From positions 3,449-67,448 of the forward strand of contig JBBRWC010000007.1 in the NCBI GenBank assembly GCA_038246255.1: a DNA stretch of 64,000 nt, given 5' to 3'. Source of the DNA: RI-242 sp038246255. GTDB lineage: Bacteria > Planctomycetota > UBA1135 > GCA-002686595. A program made the position numbers and the translations under genes. Below are positions 45,087 to 53,364 of the stretch, piece after piece (position 1 is the first letter of the stretch; each line of letters opens with the position of its first letter). A model generated the notes under the pieces. It saw nothing but the letters and a program-made list of their open reading frames with translations. It was not told the origin of the DNA and did no database searches.

Positions 45087-45205
45087 CCCGATGGGTGCGC
45101 GGGCTTGGAACGCGGGCCTCCAGGCCTGCCTTGGGTCGACCTGCGAGCTCGACGTAGCGACGGGCCACGCTCAAGGGCGGGCTGGAGGCCCGCGCACCCA
45201 TCGGG
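45087..45205. repeat. dispersed inverted-repeat element, copy 2
   Basis: Perfect 18-bp inverted repeats at 45087-45104 and 45188-45205 (CCCGATGGGTGCGCGGGC). Inside, GCGGGCCTCCAGGC at 45112 pairs with a second complementary stretch around 45171-45193. The core GGAACGCGGGCCTCCAGGCC matches the element at 31054. It fills most of the 350-base gap between the SGNH fragment and the efflux operon; no protein is encoded. Confidence 0.8.
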
Positions 45206-45337
45206 CAGAGCCCGTTATGCATCGCGACGCCTTGGCAGTGCGGGAAGCGGCCGGGGAGCCTAGCCCGGGAGCGCCATCCTGGGCCCGATCGCAGATTTGA
45301 TGTGGACGGCCCAGCGCCAGGGGACGATAAGAGGGGT

Positions 45338-45736
45338 ATGTCCCGGGTCCTCCCCCGTTGGGTCCTCGTGGCCCTGCTTCTGCCGGCGCTGATTGCGCCC
45401 GGGGGCGCGGCGTGGGCGTGGTGCCTGTGCGCGGACGTGCTGTGCGGGTGCTGCGAGCCGGGCACGGTCCAAGCGGAGGGGTGCTGCCCCGGTGAAGAGG
45501 CCGATCCCGCGGACTGCGGCGACTGCGGTCGGGTGGCGTGGGACGTGGATGGGCTCGAGGCCCTCCTACCGCCCGCCAACGTGGAAGTCCTGCCGCTCTT
45601 GATCGGTTGGCTGAGCGCGGCCGCGTCGCCGGCGGTGGTGCCCGCCGCGGTTGTCCGTGGGCGCCACGCGCGCGCACCGCCTCGATCGATTCCGACCGAA
45701 TGCCTGCGACCGGGCGCGCTGCCTTTGCGGGTCTGA
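45338..45736 (+). CDS. Cys-rich exported small protein heading the efflux operon
   Basis: 132 residues from the ATG at 45338, preceded by AGAGGGG. A signal peptide (VLVALLLPALIAPGGAAWA) leads to a dense cysteine cluster: WCLC, LCGCC, GCC and DCGDC give 9 Cys in about 45 residues, interspersed with acidic residues. The rest has a hydrophobic segment (VLPLLIGWLSAAASPAVVPA) and a basic tail. It fits a periplasmic metal-binding or redox protein. No homologous family comes to mind. It ends 75 bases before the outer-membrane protein gene and starts what looks like a seven-gene operon, so a metal or thiol-reactive substrate is a reasonable inference. Confidence 0.72.
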   Translation: MSRVLPRWVLVALLLPALIAPGGAAWAWCLCADVLCGCCEPGTVQAEGCCPGEEADPADCGDCGRVAWDVDGLEALLPPANVEVLPLLIGWLSAAASPAVVPAAVVRGRHARAPPRSIPTECLRPGALPLRV

Positions 45737-45811
45737 GAGGACCGATGGTGCGTGGCTCCCAAACCGGGAGCCGTGGCGTTCGTCGTGTGTCCTTTCGATC
45801 CCCGCATTGGC

Positions 45812-47272
45812 ATGGCCTTTTCCTCATCCGCTCCTGGGCTCCGTTTTTCGCGACGCAACCCGTTTTGCGCGGTGGCGTTGACCGTCGTGCTCGCCGCGTG
45901 TGCGTCGCCCGAACCCGCGGCGTTCGCCGTTGACGATGCTCCCGCGCGGCTCGATGCACGTCCGGCGGACGTGGCTGCGGCGTTTGCCCGCGCCAACGCG
46001 GGGGAGAGCCTCGCGATCGATGCCGATTTGGCCCGCGATCCCGCGCGGATCGAACACTGGCGCGCGGCAGCGATTGCGTTCGGCCCTAGGCCGCGTGCGG
46101 CCCGCGCGGCGCTGCGGGCGGCAGCGGCGGAGGCACGCTCGGGTGGCGTACCCGATGGGGTCGGCGTGGAGGTCATGGACGAGGAACTTGGCGGCGGCGC
46201 AGACCTCGTCGAAATGGGGTTTTTGGTCGACGGTTTTGCGTTGCTGGGGCTGGGGGCGAGCGGTGCCGAGCGCGACGTGGCGCAGCGCGCGCTCGCCCTG
46301 GCGTTGGCGCGTTACCGCCAAGAGCTGTTCGACGCCGCGATCGGCGTCGAGCGCGTCCGCATCGAACTGGGCGCCGCACGTGCGCGACGCGCGGCGATCG
46401 ACGCGCTGCGACCGGATGTCGATCGCCTTCACGGGCGCATCGCAGTGCTCTATGGCGCGGGTCGAATGGGAACGGTCGAACGGGACGCTGCCGAGGCTGC
46501 GCGGGTGGCGTGGGAGCGCGCGTATGCGAACGCGCGTGCGGACGAAGCCCGGGCGCTAGAGCAGCTCAGCGCGCTGTCGGGCCTGCCGTCGGGGGCTCCG
46601 GCCTTTGAACGGATCGCTCCCGACGTCGTTCTAGAGCACGTGGGCGATGCACCGGACTTCGAATCCGCGGGGGGCGGGGAACATCCGTTGCTTGCGGTGG
46701 CGCGTTTTGAGCTAGAGCTCGCCGAAGCACACGCGCGCGCGGCGGCGGCGGCGGCCTGGCCGAGCCTCGAACTTGGGCCGCAACTTTCCATCGAGGACGG
46801 AACGCGCGTGGGTGGGCTCGTCAATCTGCGCGTGCCGTGGCCGAAGCGGTGGCGCGCGGAACTGGCGGCCGCCGAGGCGCACCGCGATCGCGCGCTCGAG
46901 GTTTACGAAGAAGCGCTGCACGGCTTGCGCGAAGCGCGCGTGCGGGCACGCACGGCACACCGGGCGGCCACTCGACGCGCGGACGTTTCAGGGGCGCTTA
47001 TTTCCGCGGGCGAAGCGAATTTTGCGCTGACCTTTGCGCGCTGGACCGGCACGCTCGAGGGCGGCGATGGCGCGGACGGTGCAAGCGGCGCGAGTGCACC
47101 GGTCGTCGCGATGACCCAGCGTGTCGAGGACCTCGAGCGCGCCCTTGACGACCAAAGGGACCGCGCGCTCGCCGTTTTGGATGCGGCGCATGCGGCGGGG
47201 GTTCTGACCGGCGGCGACGCGGTTCAGGAGTCGCTCGCGGTCTGTGAGATCAACGCAGAGGCAGGGCAATGA
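45812..47272 (+). CDS. TolC-like outer-membrane efflux lipoprotein
   Basis: 486 residues from the ATG at 45812. Lipoprotein signal: FCAVALTVVLAACAS with Cys at about residue 30. The body consists of alternating helical hairpins typical of OEP/TolC proteins (AAAFARANAGESLAIDADLA; RALALALARYRQELFDAAIG; LEVYEEALHGLREARVRART). WPSLELGPQLSIEDGTRVGG is the beta-strand stretch after the first helices, and ISAGEANFALTFARW follows the final long helices. It forms the outer-membrane channel of a tripartite pump. It overlaps the next gene by 4 bases (ATGA). Confidence 0.85.
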   Translation: MAFSSSAPGLRFSRRNPFCAVALTVVLAACASPEPAAFAVDDAPARLDARPADVAAAFARANAGESLAIDADLARDPARIEHWRAAAIAFGPRPRAARAALRAAAAEARSGGVPDGVGVEVMDEELGGGADLVEMGFLVDGFALLGLGASGAERDVAQRALALALARYRQELFDAAIGVERVRIELGAARARRAAIDALRPDVDRLHGRIAVLYGAGRMGTVERDAAEAARVAWERAYANARADEARALEQLSALSGLPSGAPAFERIAPDVVLEHVGDAPDFESAGGGEHPLLAVARFELELAEAHARAAAAAAWPSLELGPQLSIEDGTRVGGLVNLRVPWPKRWRAELAAAEAHRDRALEVYEEALHGLREARVRARTAHRAATRRADVSGALISAGEANFALTFARWTGTLEGGDGADGASGASAPVVAMTQRVEDLERALDDQRDRALAVLDAAHAAGVLTGGDAVQESLAVCEINAEAGQ

Positions 47273-48831
47273 CGACGCCTGAAGCCCCCGAGCCGTCGCC
47301 CATCGACCTGGCGGCGTTTGCGCGCCCCAGCACGCCGGCCCGTCCGTCGGCTCGTCCGCCGCGGCGCCTGCCCTGGCGTTTTCTTGCGCCGGCGGCCTTG
47401 ATCCTGGCGTTCGCGGCGCTCTTCGTCGGCGATTTCGTCGAGCTTCTCGCGCCGAAGGTTGAGGTGACGTTGGTGCGGCCCGAGCTCGCGCGCGGGGAAC
47501 GCGCCGCGCGGCGGACACCCGGCGGGCTTGCGGTGCAAGCGGCGGGCTGGATCGAGCCCGATCCGTTCCCCCTGGGCATCGCGGCGCTGCGCGGAGGTGT
47601 TGTGCGCGGCCTCACGATCCGCGAGGGCGATCGTGTGGAAGCGGGGCAGATCGTGGCCTCGCTCGAGGACCGCGAATGGGCACTCGCGGCCCAGCTCGCG
47701 CGGGCGGAAACGGCCGCGGCAGAGGCGGCGGCCCAGACAGCCTGCGAAACGGCGGAACTCGCCGACCTGCGCTTTCACGAGGGGCTCGAAACCACGTTTG
47801 CACTCGCGAGCGCCAAAGCCCGCGTCCGCGCGCGCACGGCAGCAGTAACCCGGGCGCGTCACGCGGCGCAATCGGCGGATGCCGAGCTGAGGGTCGCCGC
47901 CGGAGAAGTGGCGCTGCAGATGGAGCTCTCGAAACTGGGTGGCGCAGGGGTGTGGCCCCTCGCGATCGCAGAGGCCGCGAAGGCGCGCACGCTTGCGCAC
48001 GTCGAAAGCCTGCGCGCGGCGATCGACGTGGCGGAGGCAGAAGTCGTGGAAGCGCAGGCCGAGCAACACCGCGCGGAGGCCGATTTTGGACTGCGCATCG
48101 AGGACCGCGCCGTGCGCGACCGCGCGCACGCCGACGTGGCGTTGGCGGAGGCAGAGCTCGTCATTGCGAAGGTCAAGGAGAGCCAGGCGCAGCTCGCGTT
48201 TTCGCAAACGCTCGTGCGTGCGCCAAGCGCTGGCGTCGTGCTGGATGTGCTCGCCGGCGCGGGTTCATCGCTCGCGCCCGGCGATCCGGTCGCGCGCACG
48301 TTCGACCCCTTGGAGTTGCGCGCCCGCGTCGATGTGCCGCAGGCTGATGTGCACAAGCTGCGGGTCGGGCAGCGCGCCGAGGTTTTGTCCGAGGCGCGCG
48401 CGGGTGCGCCCTATGCGGCGCGTGTGCAGCGTATCGTTCAGCGGGCGGACATCCAAAAGGTGACGCTCGCGGTGCACGTGCGGATCGAGGACCCCGATGA
48501 CCGGCTCAAGCCGGACATGCTCGTGCAAGTGCGGTTCTACGCGGACGACACAACAGAGGGCGGAGTCAGCGCGCCAACGGATGCTGCCGTCGCATCCGCG
48601 ACGCTGCTCGTGCCCGAGCGTGTGCTCGACGACAATGGTGTGTGGGTGCTCAGCGCCGACGGACAGCGAGCGCAGCGGCGCGCGGTGGAGCGCGGCGCGA
48701 CCGTCGAGGGCATGGTTGAGATCCACAGCGGCCTCGGGTTGTCGGACAAGGTGATCGATCGCGGTGCGCGTGCGGTGCGCCAGGGCGCAAAGGTGCGGGT
48801 CACCGCAGACAGCGCGGGAGGAGCACGATGA
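47269..48831 (+). CDS. HlyD/DevB-type periplasmic adaptor
   Basis: 520 residues. One N-terminal membrane helix (FLAPAALILAFAALFVGDFV), then the lipoyl-like half-motif GGVVRGLTIREGDRVEAGQI near residue 108, a long coiled-coil (about residues 145-300, heptads of Ala, Glu and Leu), the second lipoyl half LVRAPSAGVVLDVLAGAGSS and a beta-barrel domain with RVDVPQADVHKLRVGQRAEV. The adaptor links an inner-membrane ABC pump to the TolC-like channel. Its coiled coil is long enough to reach across the periplasm. The adaptor and ATPase genes overlap by 4 bases. Confidence 0.9.
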   Translation: MTTPEAPEPSPIDLAAFARPSTPARPSARPPRRLPWRFLAPAALILAFAALFVGDFVELLAPKVEVTLVRPELARGERAARRTPGGLAVQAAGWIEPDPFPLGIAALRGGVVRGLTIREGDRVEAGQIVASLEDREWALAAQLARAETAAAEAAAQTACETAELADLRFHEGLETTFALASAKARVRARTAAVTRARHAAQSADAELRVAAGEVALQMELSKLGGAGVWPLAIAEAAKARTLAHVESLRAAIDVAEAEVVEAQAEQHRAEADFGLRIEDRAVRDRAHADVALAEAELVIAKVKESQAQLAFSQTLVRAPSAGVVLDVLAGAGSSLAPGDPVARTFDPLELRARVDVPQADVHKLRVGQRAEVLSEARAGAPYAARVQRIVQRADIQKVTLAVHVRIEDPDDRLKPDMLVQVRFYADDTTEGGVSAPTDAAVASATLLVPERVLDDNGVWVLSADGQRAQRRAVERGATVEGMVEIHSGLGLSDKVIDRGARAVRQGAKVRVTADSAGGAR

Positions 48832-49535
48832 GCTTCATCGAGCTGCGCGGTGTGACACGGCGTTACCGCAAGGGCGACCACGAGGTGGCGCCGCTCGTCG
48901 ACGTGGACCTCGACATCGAAGCGGGCGAGTTTTTCGTGCTGCTCGGCCCCTCGGGGAGTGGCAAAACGACGTTGCTCAATCTGCTGGCGGGCATCGATCG
49001 TCCGAATGGGGGAACCGTGCATGTCGGCGGCGAGGATATCGGCGCGGGCCGCGCGGGTCCGCTCGCGCGCTGGCGCGCGGCGAACGTCGGATACGTGTTC
49101 CAACGGGCCAACCTCGTGCCCGTGCTTTCGGCGTTCGAGAACGTCGAAATGCCCCTGTGGCTGACCGACCTTTCGGCGTCCGAGCGCGCCGCGCGCGCAT
49201 CCCTCGCGCTCGCGGCCGTGGGGCTCGGCGACCGCGCGTCGCACCTTCCCAAGCAGCTTTCGGGCGGCCAGGAGCAGCGGGTTGCTGTCGCGCGTGCGAT
49301 CGTGGCGGACCCGGCGCTGATCGTCGCGGACGAACCCACGGGCAGTTTGGATGCGGACAGCGCCACGGGTGTGCTCGAGCTTTTGGCACGGCTCAACCGC
49401 GAACGCAACAAAACGATCGTCATGGTGACCCACGACGCGCGCGCGGCCGGTTTCGGCTCGCGTGTCGTGCGGCTCGACAAGGGCAAGTTGGAACCCGTTG
49501 AGCCCGAGAGGCTCAAGGAGCGGGGTGTGCGATGA
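48828..49535 (+). CDS. ABC transporter ATP-binding protein (LolD/MacB/DevA type)
   Basis: 235 residues. All ABC ATPase motifs are intact: LLGPSGSGKTTLLNLLAGID (Walker A), Q-loop VFQRANLVPVLSAFENVE, signature LSGGQEQRVAVARAI, Walker B ALIVADEPTGSLD and H-loop MVTHDARA. The FQxxNLxPxLxxxENVE segment and short overall length are typical of the MacB/LolD/DevA subfamily that powers FtsX-type permeases. It lies between the adaptor gene (4-base overlap) and the first permease gene (4-base overlap). Confidence 0.94.
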   Translation: MSFIELRGVTRRYRKGDHEVAPLVDVDLDIEAGEFFVLLGPSGSGKTTLLNLLAGIDRPNGGTVHVGGEDIGAGRAGPLARWRAANVGYVFQRANLVPVLSAFENVEMPLWLTDLSASERAARASLALAAVGLGDRASHLPKQLSGGQEQRVAVARAIVADPALIVADEPTGSLDADSATGVLELLARLNRERNKTIVMVTHDARAAGFGSRVVRLDKGKLEPVEPERLKERGVR

Positions 49536-50662
49536 AACTCGCCAAACTGGTCGTCCGCAACCTGCGCCGCCGCGTCGGCCGGACCACGCTGACGGTGCTC
49601 GGTGTGGGTTTTGCGCTCGCGCTGCTCGTGCTCGTCGACAGCCTTTCCACCGGCCTGGGCCAAGCCCTCGGTGCGGGTGATGGCGCGCGCACGCTGATCG
49701 TTTACCGCAAAAACCGCTTCTGCCCGCAGACGTCGATCCTGCCGGAGCATTACATGGCGCGCATCGAGCGTGTCGACGGTGTCGAGGCCGTCCTGCCGGT
49801 GCAGGTTTACCTCAACAACTGCCGCACGAGCCTTGACCTCGTGGTATTTGAAGGCGCGCCGGCGGCGGCCGCGCTCGCGCAGCGGGATTTGGAGGTGGTC
49901 GCGGGGGACGCGGCCGCGTTCGAGCGGGCGCAAGACGGGGCGCTCGTCGGCCGCGTGTTTGCCGCCAAGCGTGGATTGAACCCCGGCGACCGGTACCGCT
50001 TCGGCGCGGTCGACGTGCGCATCGCCGGTGTCTTTGAATCCCAAGATCCGACGAAGGAAAACGTCGTCCTGACGCACCTCGCTTACCTGCAGCGCGCTGG
50101 CGACCGCATCGGTTCGGTGACGCAGTTCGAGGTGCGTGTGCGCGCGGGAGCGGATCCCGCCGTCGTCGCGGAGGCGATCGACGGACTTTTTGCGACCGCC
50201 CAGGATCCCACGCACACAAAACCGCGCGCGGCGCATCTTGCGAGCGCAACGGCGGACCTCGTCGAGATCCTCGCGCTCGGGCGATTGCTGGCGCTCGCCT
50301 GCGTGGTCGTGGTGCTCGCGCTCGTCGCCAACACGGTGTGGATGGGTGCGCAGGAACGTGTGCGCGAGCTAGGTGTGATGCGCGCGGTCGGTTTCCGCGG
50401 AGTACATCTGTTCCGCCTCGTACTCGGCGAAGCCCTGTCCCTGTCGCTGCTGGGCGCGGCCATGGGCGTCGGCGGCGCGTTCGTGGTGCTTGCGCTCACG
50501 CACGTTTCGATCGGCACCGAGGGTGTCGCGGTGAACCTTGCGATCGATCCGTGGATCGCCCTGCGCGGCGCCGCGGCCGCGGCGGCGGCCGGTGTCGTCG
50601 CCGGAGTGGTGCCCGCAGTCCAGGCCGCGCGCCGCGGCATTGCCGACGCCCTGCACAGCTGA
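49532..50662 (+). CDS. FtsX/MacB-type ABC permease 1
   Basis: 376 residues. N-terminal membrane helix (TTLTVLGVGFALALLVLVDS), a periplasmic domain of about 220 residues with a conserved acidic/aromatic pattern (YRKNRFCPQTSILPEHYMAR) and three C-terminal helices (LACVVVVLALVANTVWMGAQ; LVLGEALSLSLLGAAMGVGG; PWIALRGAAAAAAAGVVAGV), the FtsX topology. ERVRELGVMRAVGFRGVHLF is the typical FtsX domain start. It pairs with the second permease 4 bases downstream, so the transporter is probably a heterodimer. Confidence 0.9.
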   Translation: MKLAKLVVRNLRRRVGRTTLTVLGVGFALALLVLVDSLSTGLGQALGAGDGARTLIVYRKNRFCPQTSILPEHYMARIERVDGVEAVLPVQVYLNNCRTSLDLVVFEGAPAAAALAQRDLEVVAGDAAAFERAQDGALVGRVFAAKRGLNPGDRYRFGAVDVRIAGVFESQDPTKENVVLTHLAYLQRAGDRIGSVTQFEVRVRAGADPAVVAEAIDGLFATAQDPTHTKPRAAHLASATADLVEILALGRLLALACVVVVLALVANTVWMGAQERVRELGVMRAVGFRGVHLFRLVLGEALSLSLLGAAMGVGGAFVVLALTHVSIGTEGVAVNLAIDPWIALRGAAAAAAAGVVAGVVPAVQAARRGIADALHS

Positions 50663-50666
50663 ACCC

Positions 50667-51809
50667 ATGGCACTGCGATTCGACTATGCCCTGCGCAACC
50701 TGACACGCCGCCCCATGCGGACGGCGCTGACGGCGGCGTCGAGCGCGCTCGTCGCGGCGTTGCTCGTCGCGACCGTCGCATTTGTGCGCGGGCTCGAACA
50801 GAGTTTCACGCGCGCGTCCCAACCGGACGTGGTGCTTTTGCTCGCGCGGGTGTCGGAAGGCGATCTCTTGCGATCTAGCGTGGACGCTGGCCTCGCGGCG
50901 GTGGTCCAAGCTGCCGTGCCCGGTGTGCGCGTGGCATCCGACGAGATCCACCTTTCGTCCAACGTCGAGCTCGAGGGCCACGCGGGCGCGCGCGCTGCCA
51001 TGGTGCGTGGCGTGACGCCGGCGGCGTACCTCGTGCACGACGCGGTCAGCCTGAGCGACGGCCGTCTGCCGGGGCCGGGCGAGCTGCTCGTCGGCGCGCT
51101 CGCGGCGCGCCAATTGAACGTGCCAAAGGAGGCGGTCGCGATCGGCGCGAGGGTGCGCCTCGAGGGTGCGATGCACACCGTCGTGGGGCACTTCGTCGCA
51201 CCCGGCACGGCGATCGAGGCGGAGATGTGGACACCGCTCGAGCCGCTGCGCGGACTTGCGCGCAGGAGCGATTCGTCGGTCGTTTTTGCGCGCATCGATC
51301 CTGCGATCGGCTCGGGCCCGATGCAGCTTTTTTGCGACCGGCGGCTAGACCTCGAGCTCACGCTGCGCTCAAGCGAGCAGTACTACGCGGACCTGGCGGC
51401 GTACCTCGCCCCGATCCGCGCGCTCGCGCTCGCGCTCGCGGCCATGGTCGCTGCCGCGGCGTTTTTTGGTGGCGCTAACACGGCGTCCGCGGCGGTCCAG
51501 GACCGACTGCGGGAGCTCGCGGCGCTGCGCGCCATCGGCTTTGGCACCCTCGATCTGGCGCGCTCCCTTGCCCAGGAAGCACTGCTGCTGGGGTCCGTCG
51601 GTGCGCTCGTCGGCCTGTGGGCCGCGCGTGCGTTCATCGAAGGGGGCGCCATACGGCTTGCGATGGGTGCGTTCACCCTCCAGGTGGACGGTGTCGCCAT
51701 CGCCGTGGCGACCTTCGCGACCCTGTTCCTAGCGCTCCTTGGAACACTTCCGGCGGTTTGGCGCGTTGCGCGCCTTCCCATTGCCGCCGCGCTGGCCGAG
51801 GATTCTTGA
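50667..51809 (+). CDS. FtsX/MacB-type ABC permease 2
   Basis: 380 residues from the ATG at 50667; the longer upstream frame is a shadow of permease 1. Same topology: one N-terminal helix (ALTAASSALVAALLVATVAF), a periplasmic domain and three C-terminal helices, with DRLRELAALRAIGFGTLDLA before the final two. Two diverged permeases next to one ATPase indicate a heterodimeric exporter with one ATPase type, as in DevBCA-like or some Lol-like systems. The gene ends 19 bases before the small lipoprotein gene. Confidence 0.9.
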   Translation: MALRFDYALRNLTRRPMRTALTAASSALVAALLVATVAFVRGLEQSFTRASQPDVVLLLARVSEGDLLRSSVDAGLAAVVQAAVPGVRVASDEIHLSSNVELEGHAGARAAMVRGVTPAAYLVHDAVSLSDGRLPGPGELLVGALAARQLNVPKEAVAIGARVRLEGAMHTVVGHFVAPGTAIEAEMWTPLEPLRGLARRSDSSVVFARIDPAIGSGPMQLFCDRRLDLELTLRSSEQYYADLAAYLAPIRALALALAAMVAAAAFFGGANTASAAVQDRLRELAALRAIGFGTLDLARSLAQEALLLGSVGALVGLWAARAFIEGGAIRLAMGAFTLQVDGVAIAVATFATLFLALLGTLPAVWRVARLPIAAALAEDS

Positions 51810-51828
51810 ACCCCAAACGATTGCAACC

Positions 51829-52329
51829 ATGAAGCACCAACACATCCTGTTCGTTTTGTCGGCGCTTGCGGTTCTCGCCGCCTGCAAGGGCGAGGAAAGC
51901 GACGGCAACCACCTGCCCGCTCTGCCCGAGCATTTTGTCTCCACCACCCCGCTCGAGAGTGCCGTCGACGTCAAAGCGGTGCGGGAGTCGGCCAAGGACG
52001 GCGAGCGCGTCGTCCTGCGCGGCACCGTGCAGGAGTTCGGCGCGCTCGCGACGCTGCGGCTCGTGGAAGACTCGCTCAGCCACTGCGGCGAGGGCAACCT
52101 GGAGGACGAACACTGCTCGACCCCCTGGGATTTTTGCTGCGAGGATCCGGCGGCCCTGCGGCGCTACACCGTCAACGTGGAGTTCCTCGAGGGCGAGCGC
52201 CCCGGCGCGTGGCGTTTGCGGGGCGCGCACGGGATCGATCGACTGAGCGAGGTCACCGTGGCCGGGGTCCTGCACGTCGACGAGCTCGGCAACATGCGCC
52301 TCGCTGCCGACCGCATCGCGCTGCAGTGA
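51829..52329 (+). CDS. small lipoprotein at the end of the efflux operon
   Basis: 166 residues from the ATG at 51829. Lipobox FVLSALAVLAACKGEE with Cys near residue 19. The mature part has an OB-like pattern (DGERVVLRGTVQEFGALATL) and a Cys cluster EDEHCSTPWDFCCEDPAALR, then SEVTVAGVLHVDELGNMRLA. It resembles DUF-type periplasmic lipoproteins with an OB-like fold; no named family is recognised. The four cysteines fit the Cys-rich theme of the operon. A role as a substrate-binding or accessory lipoprotein is inferred from position. Confidence 0.75.
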   Translation: MKHQHILFVLSALAVLAACKGEESDGNHLPALPEHFVSTTPLESAVDVKAVRESAKDGERVVLRGTVQEFGALATLRLVEDSLSHCGEGNLEDEHCSTPWDFCCEDPAALRRYTVNVEFLEGERPGAWRLRGAHGIDRLSEVTVAGVLHVDELGNMRLAADRIALQ

Positions 52330-52535
52330 CTCCCGCCGCTGGCCCGCGCGTGAGGGATGTTCCCGTCCCAGGTCGCCGCGCCCGCGCGCCGGATACCTTG
52401 AGTCGCCGCGCTCGGACTCGATCTTTGGGGTTGCGGTGGTACCGCGGGGCCGGCGGCGCTAGCCGCAGGTAGCAGGCATGCTCGCGCCGTCCCCCGGGTG
52501 GGGCAGCGCATCCCACCTCTTCGACGGAGCACCCC

Positions 52536-53345
52536 ATGGCCATTTCGATGCAGCAGGCAGCGCGGCTCACAAGCGCGGCCGAGCTCAACCTGGTGAAATC
52601 CAGCGCACCGCGCGCGATTGCGGCGCTCAGCGAGCGCCAGCTCGAATCGAAGCTCGTGCGCGCCCGGCGTTTGTGGCACAAACAGCGCGACCTCCACCAG
52701 CGCCAGCGGCTCGCGAGCCGCAAGACGACCGGCTCCAAATCGGGCGCGCGGGGTGACGCCAACGCGCGTACGGAGCAAAAGGCCCAGCTCTTCGAGGACG
52801 TGCTGCGCAGGTTCGAGGCGCGTCTCGAAGCCGTGCGCGAGCAGGGCGACACGAAGAAGGGGAGCGCGGCCGTTAAGCAGCGCGCGCCGGGTTCGAAGAA
52901 GGTCCTGAAACGGAGTGGCAAGAAGACGGCTAAGAAAGCCGCGAAGAAGACGGATAAAACAGCCAAGAAGGCGACTAAGAAGGCCGCGAAGCGCTCTACG
53001 AAGAAGAGTGCGAAAAAAGCTGCCGGTCGCAAGGCGGGCAAGAAGTCGGCTCGCCGCGCATCGGCGCCGACAAACGTCGATATCGCGCAGCGTGTCGCCG
53101 AGCGCGCGGGAGAGCGACGCGAAGCGGCGGGGCGTGTGGCCGCGCGTCGGACGGCGGCGCTCGTCAGCACCGGCGGCCGCGAACGGCAAGTCGACAGCGA
53201 CGATCCCGAGTCGCCGAAAATCGTTGCGGCGGGGAACCGCGCAGCGCCGCCCCCCAATCCGCCCGACGACCCGCTTCAGCTCAAAATTCAAGCGCACATC
53301 GGGTCGCGCGCACGCCGCAATCAGGCGAAGCGCGACCAAAAGTGA
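52536..53345 (+). CDS. lysine/alanine-rich, histone H1-like DNA-binding protein
   Basis: 269 residues. The N-terminal ~105 residues form a helical domain known in bacterial proteins of this type: RLTSAAELNLVKSSAPRAIA, LVRARRLWHKQRDLHQRQRL, then KAQLFEDVLRRFEARLEAVR. Residues ~120-185 are a Lys/Ala tract with SGKKTAKKAAKKTDKTAKKA-like repeats, as in histone H1 and HU C-terminal tails. The final part is acidic and then Arg/Gln-rich. The tract should bind DNA non-specifically; function is not known. Overall base composition changes in the Lys tract, where AAG codons dominate. Confidence 0.7.
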   Translation: MAISMQQAARLTSAAELNLVKSSAPRAIAALSERQLESKLVRARRLWHKQRDLHQRQRLASRKTTGSKSGARGDANARTEQKAQLFEDVLRRFEARLEAVREQGDTKKGSAAVKQRAPGSKKVLKRSGKKTAKKAAKKTDKTAKKATKKAAKRSTKKSAKKAAGRKAGKKSARRASAPTNVDIAQRVAERAGERREAAGRVAARRTAALVSTGGRERQVDSDDPESPKIVAAGNRAAPPPNPPDDPLQLKIQAHIGSRARRNQAKRDQK

Positions 53346-53364
53346 CGGTGCGGGCGTCGCACTC

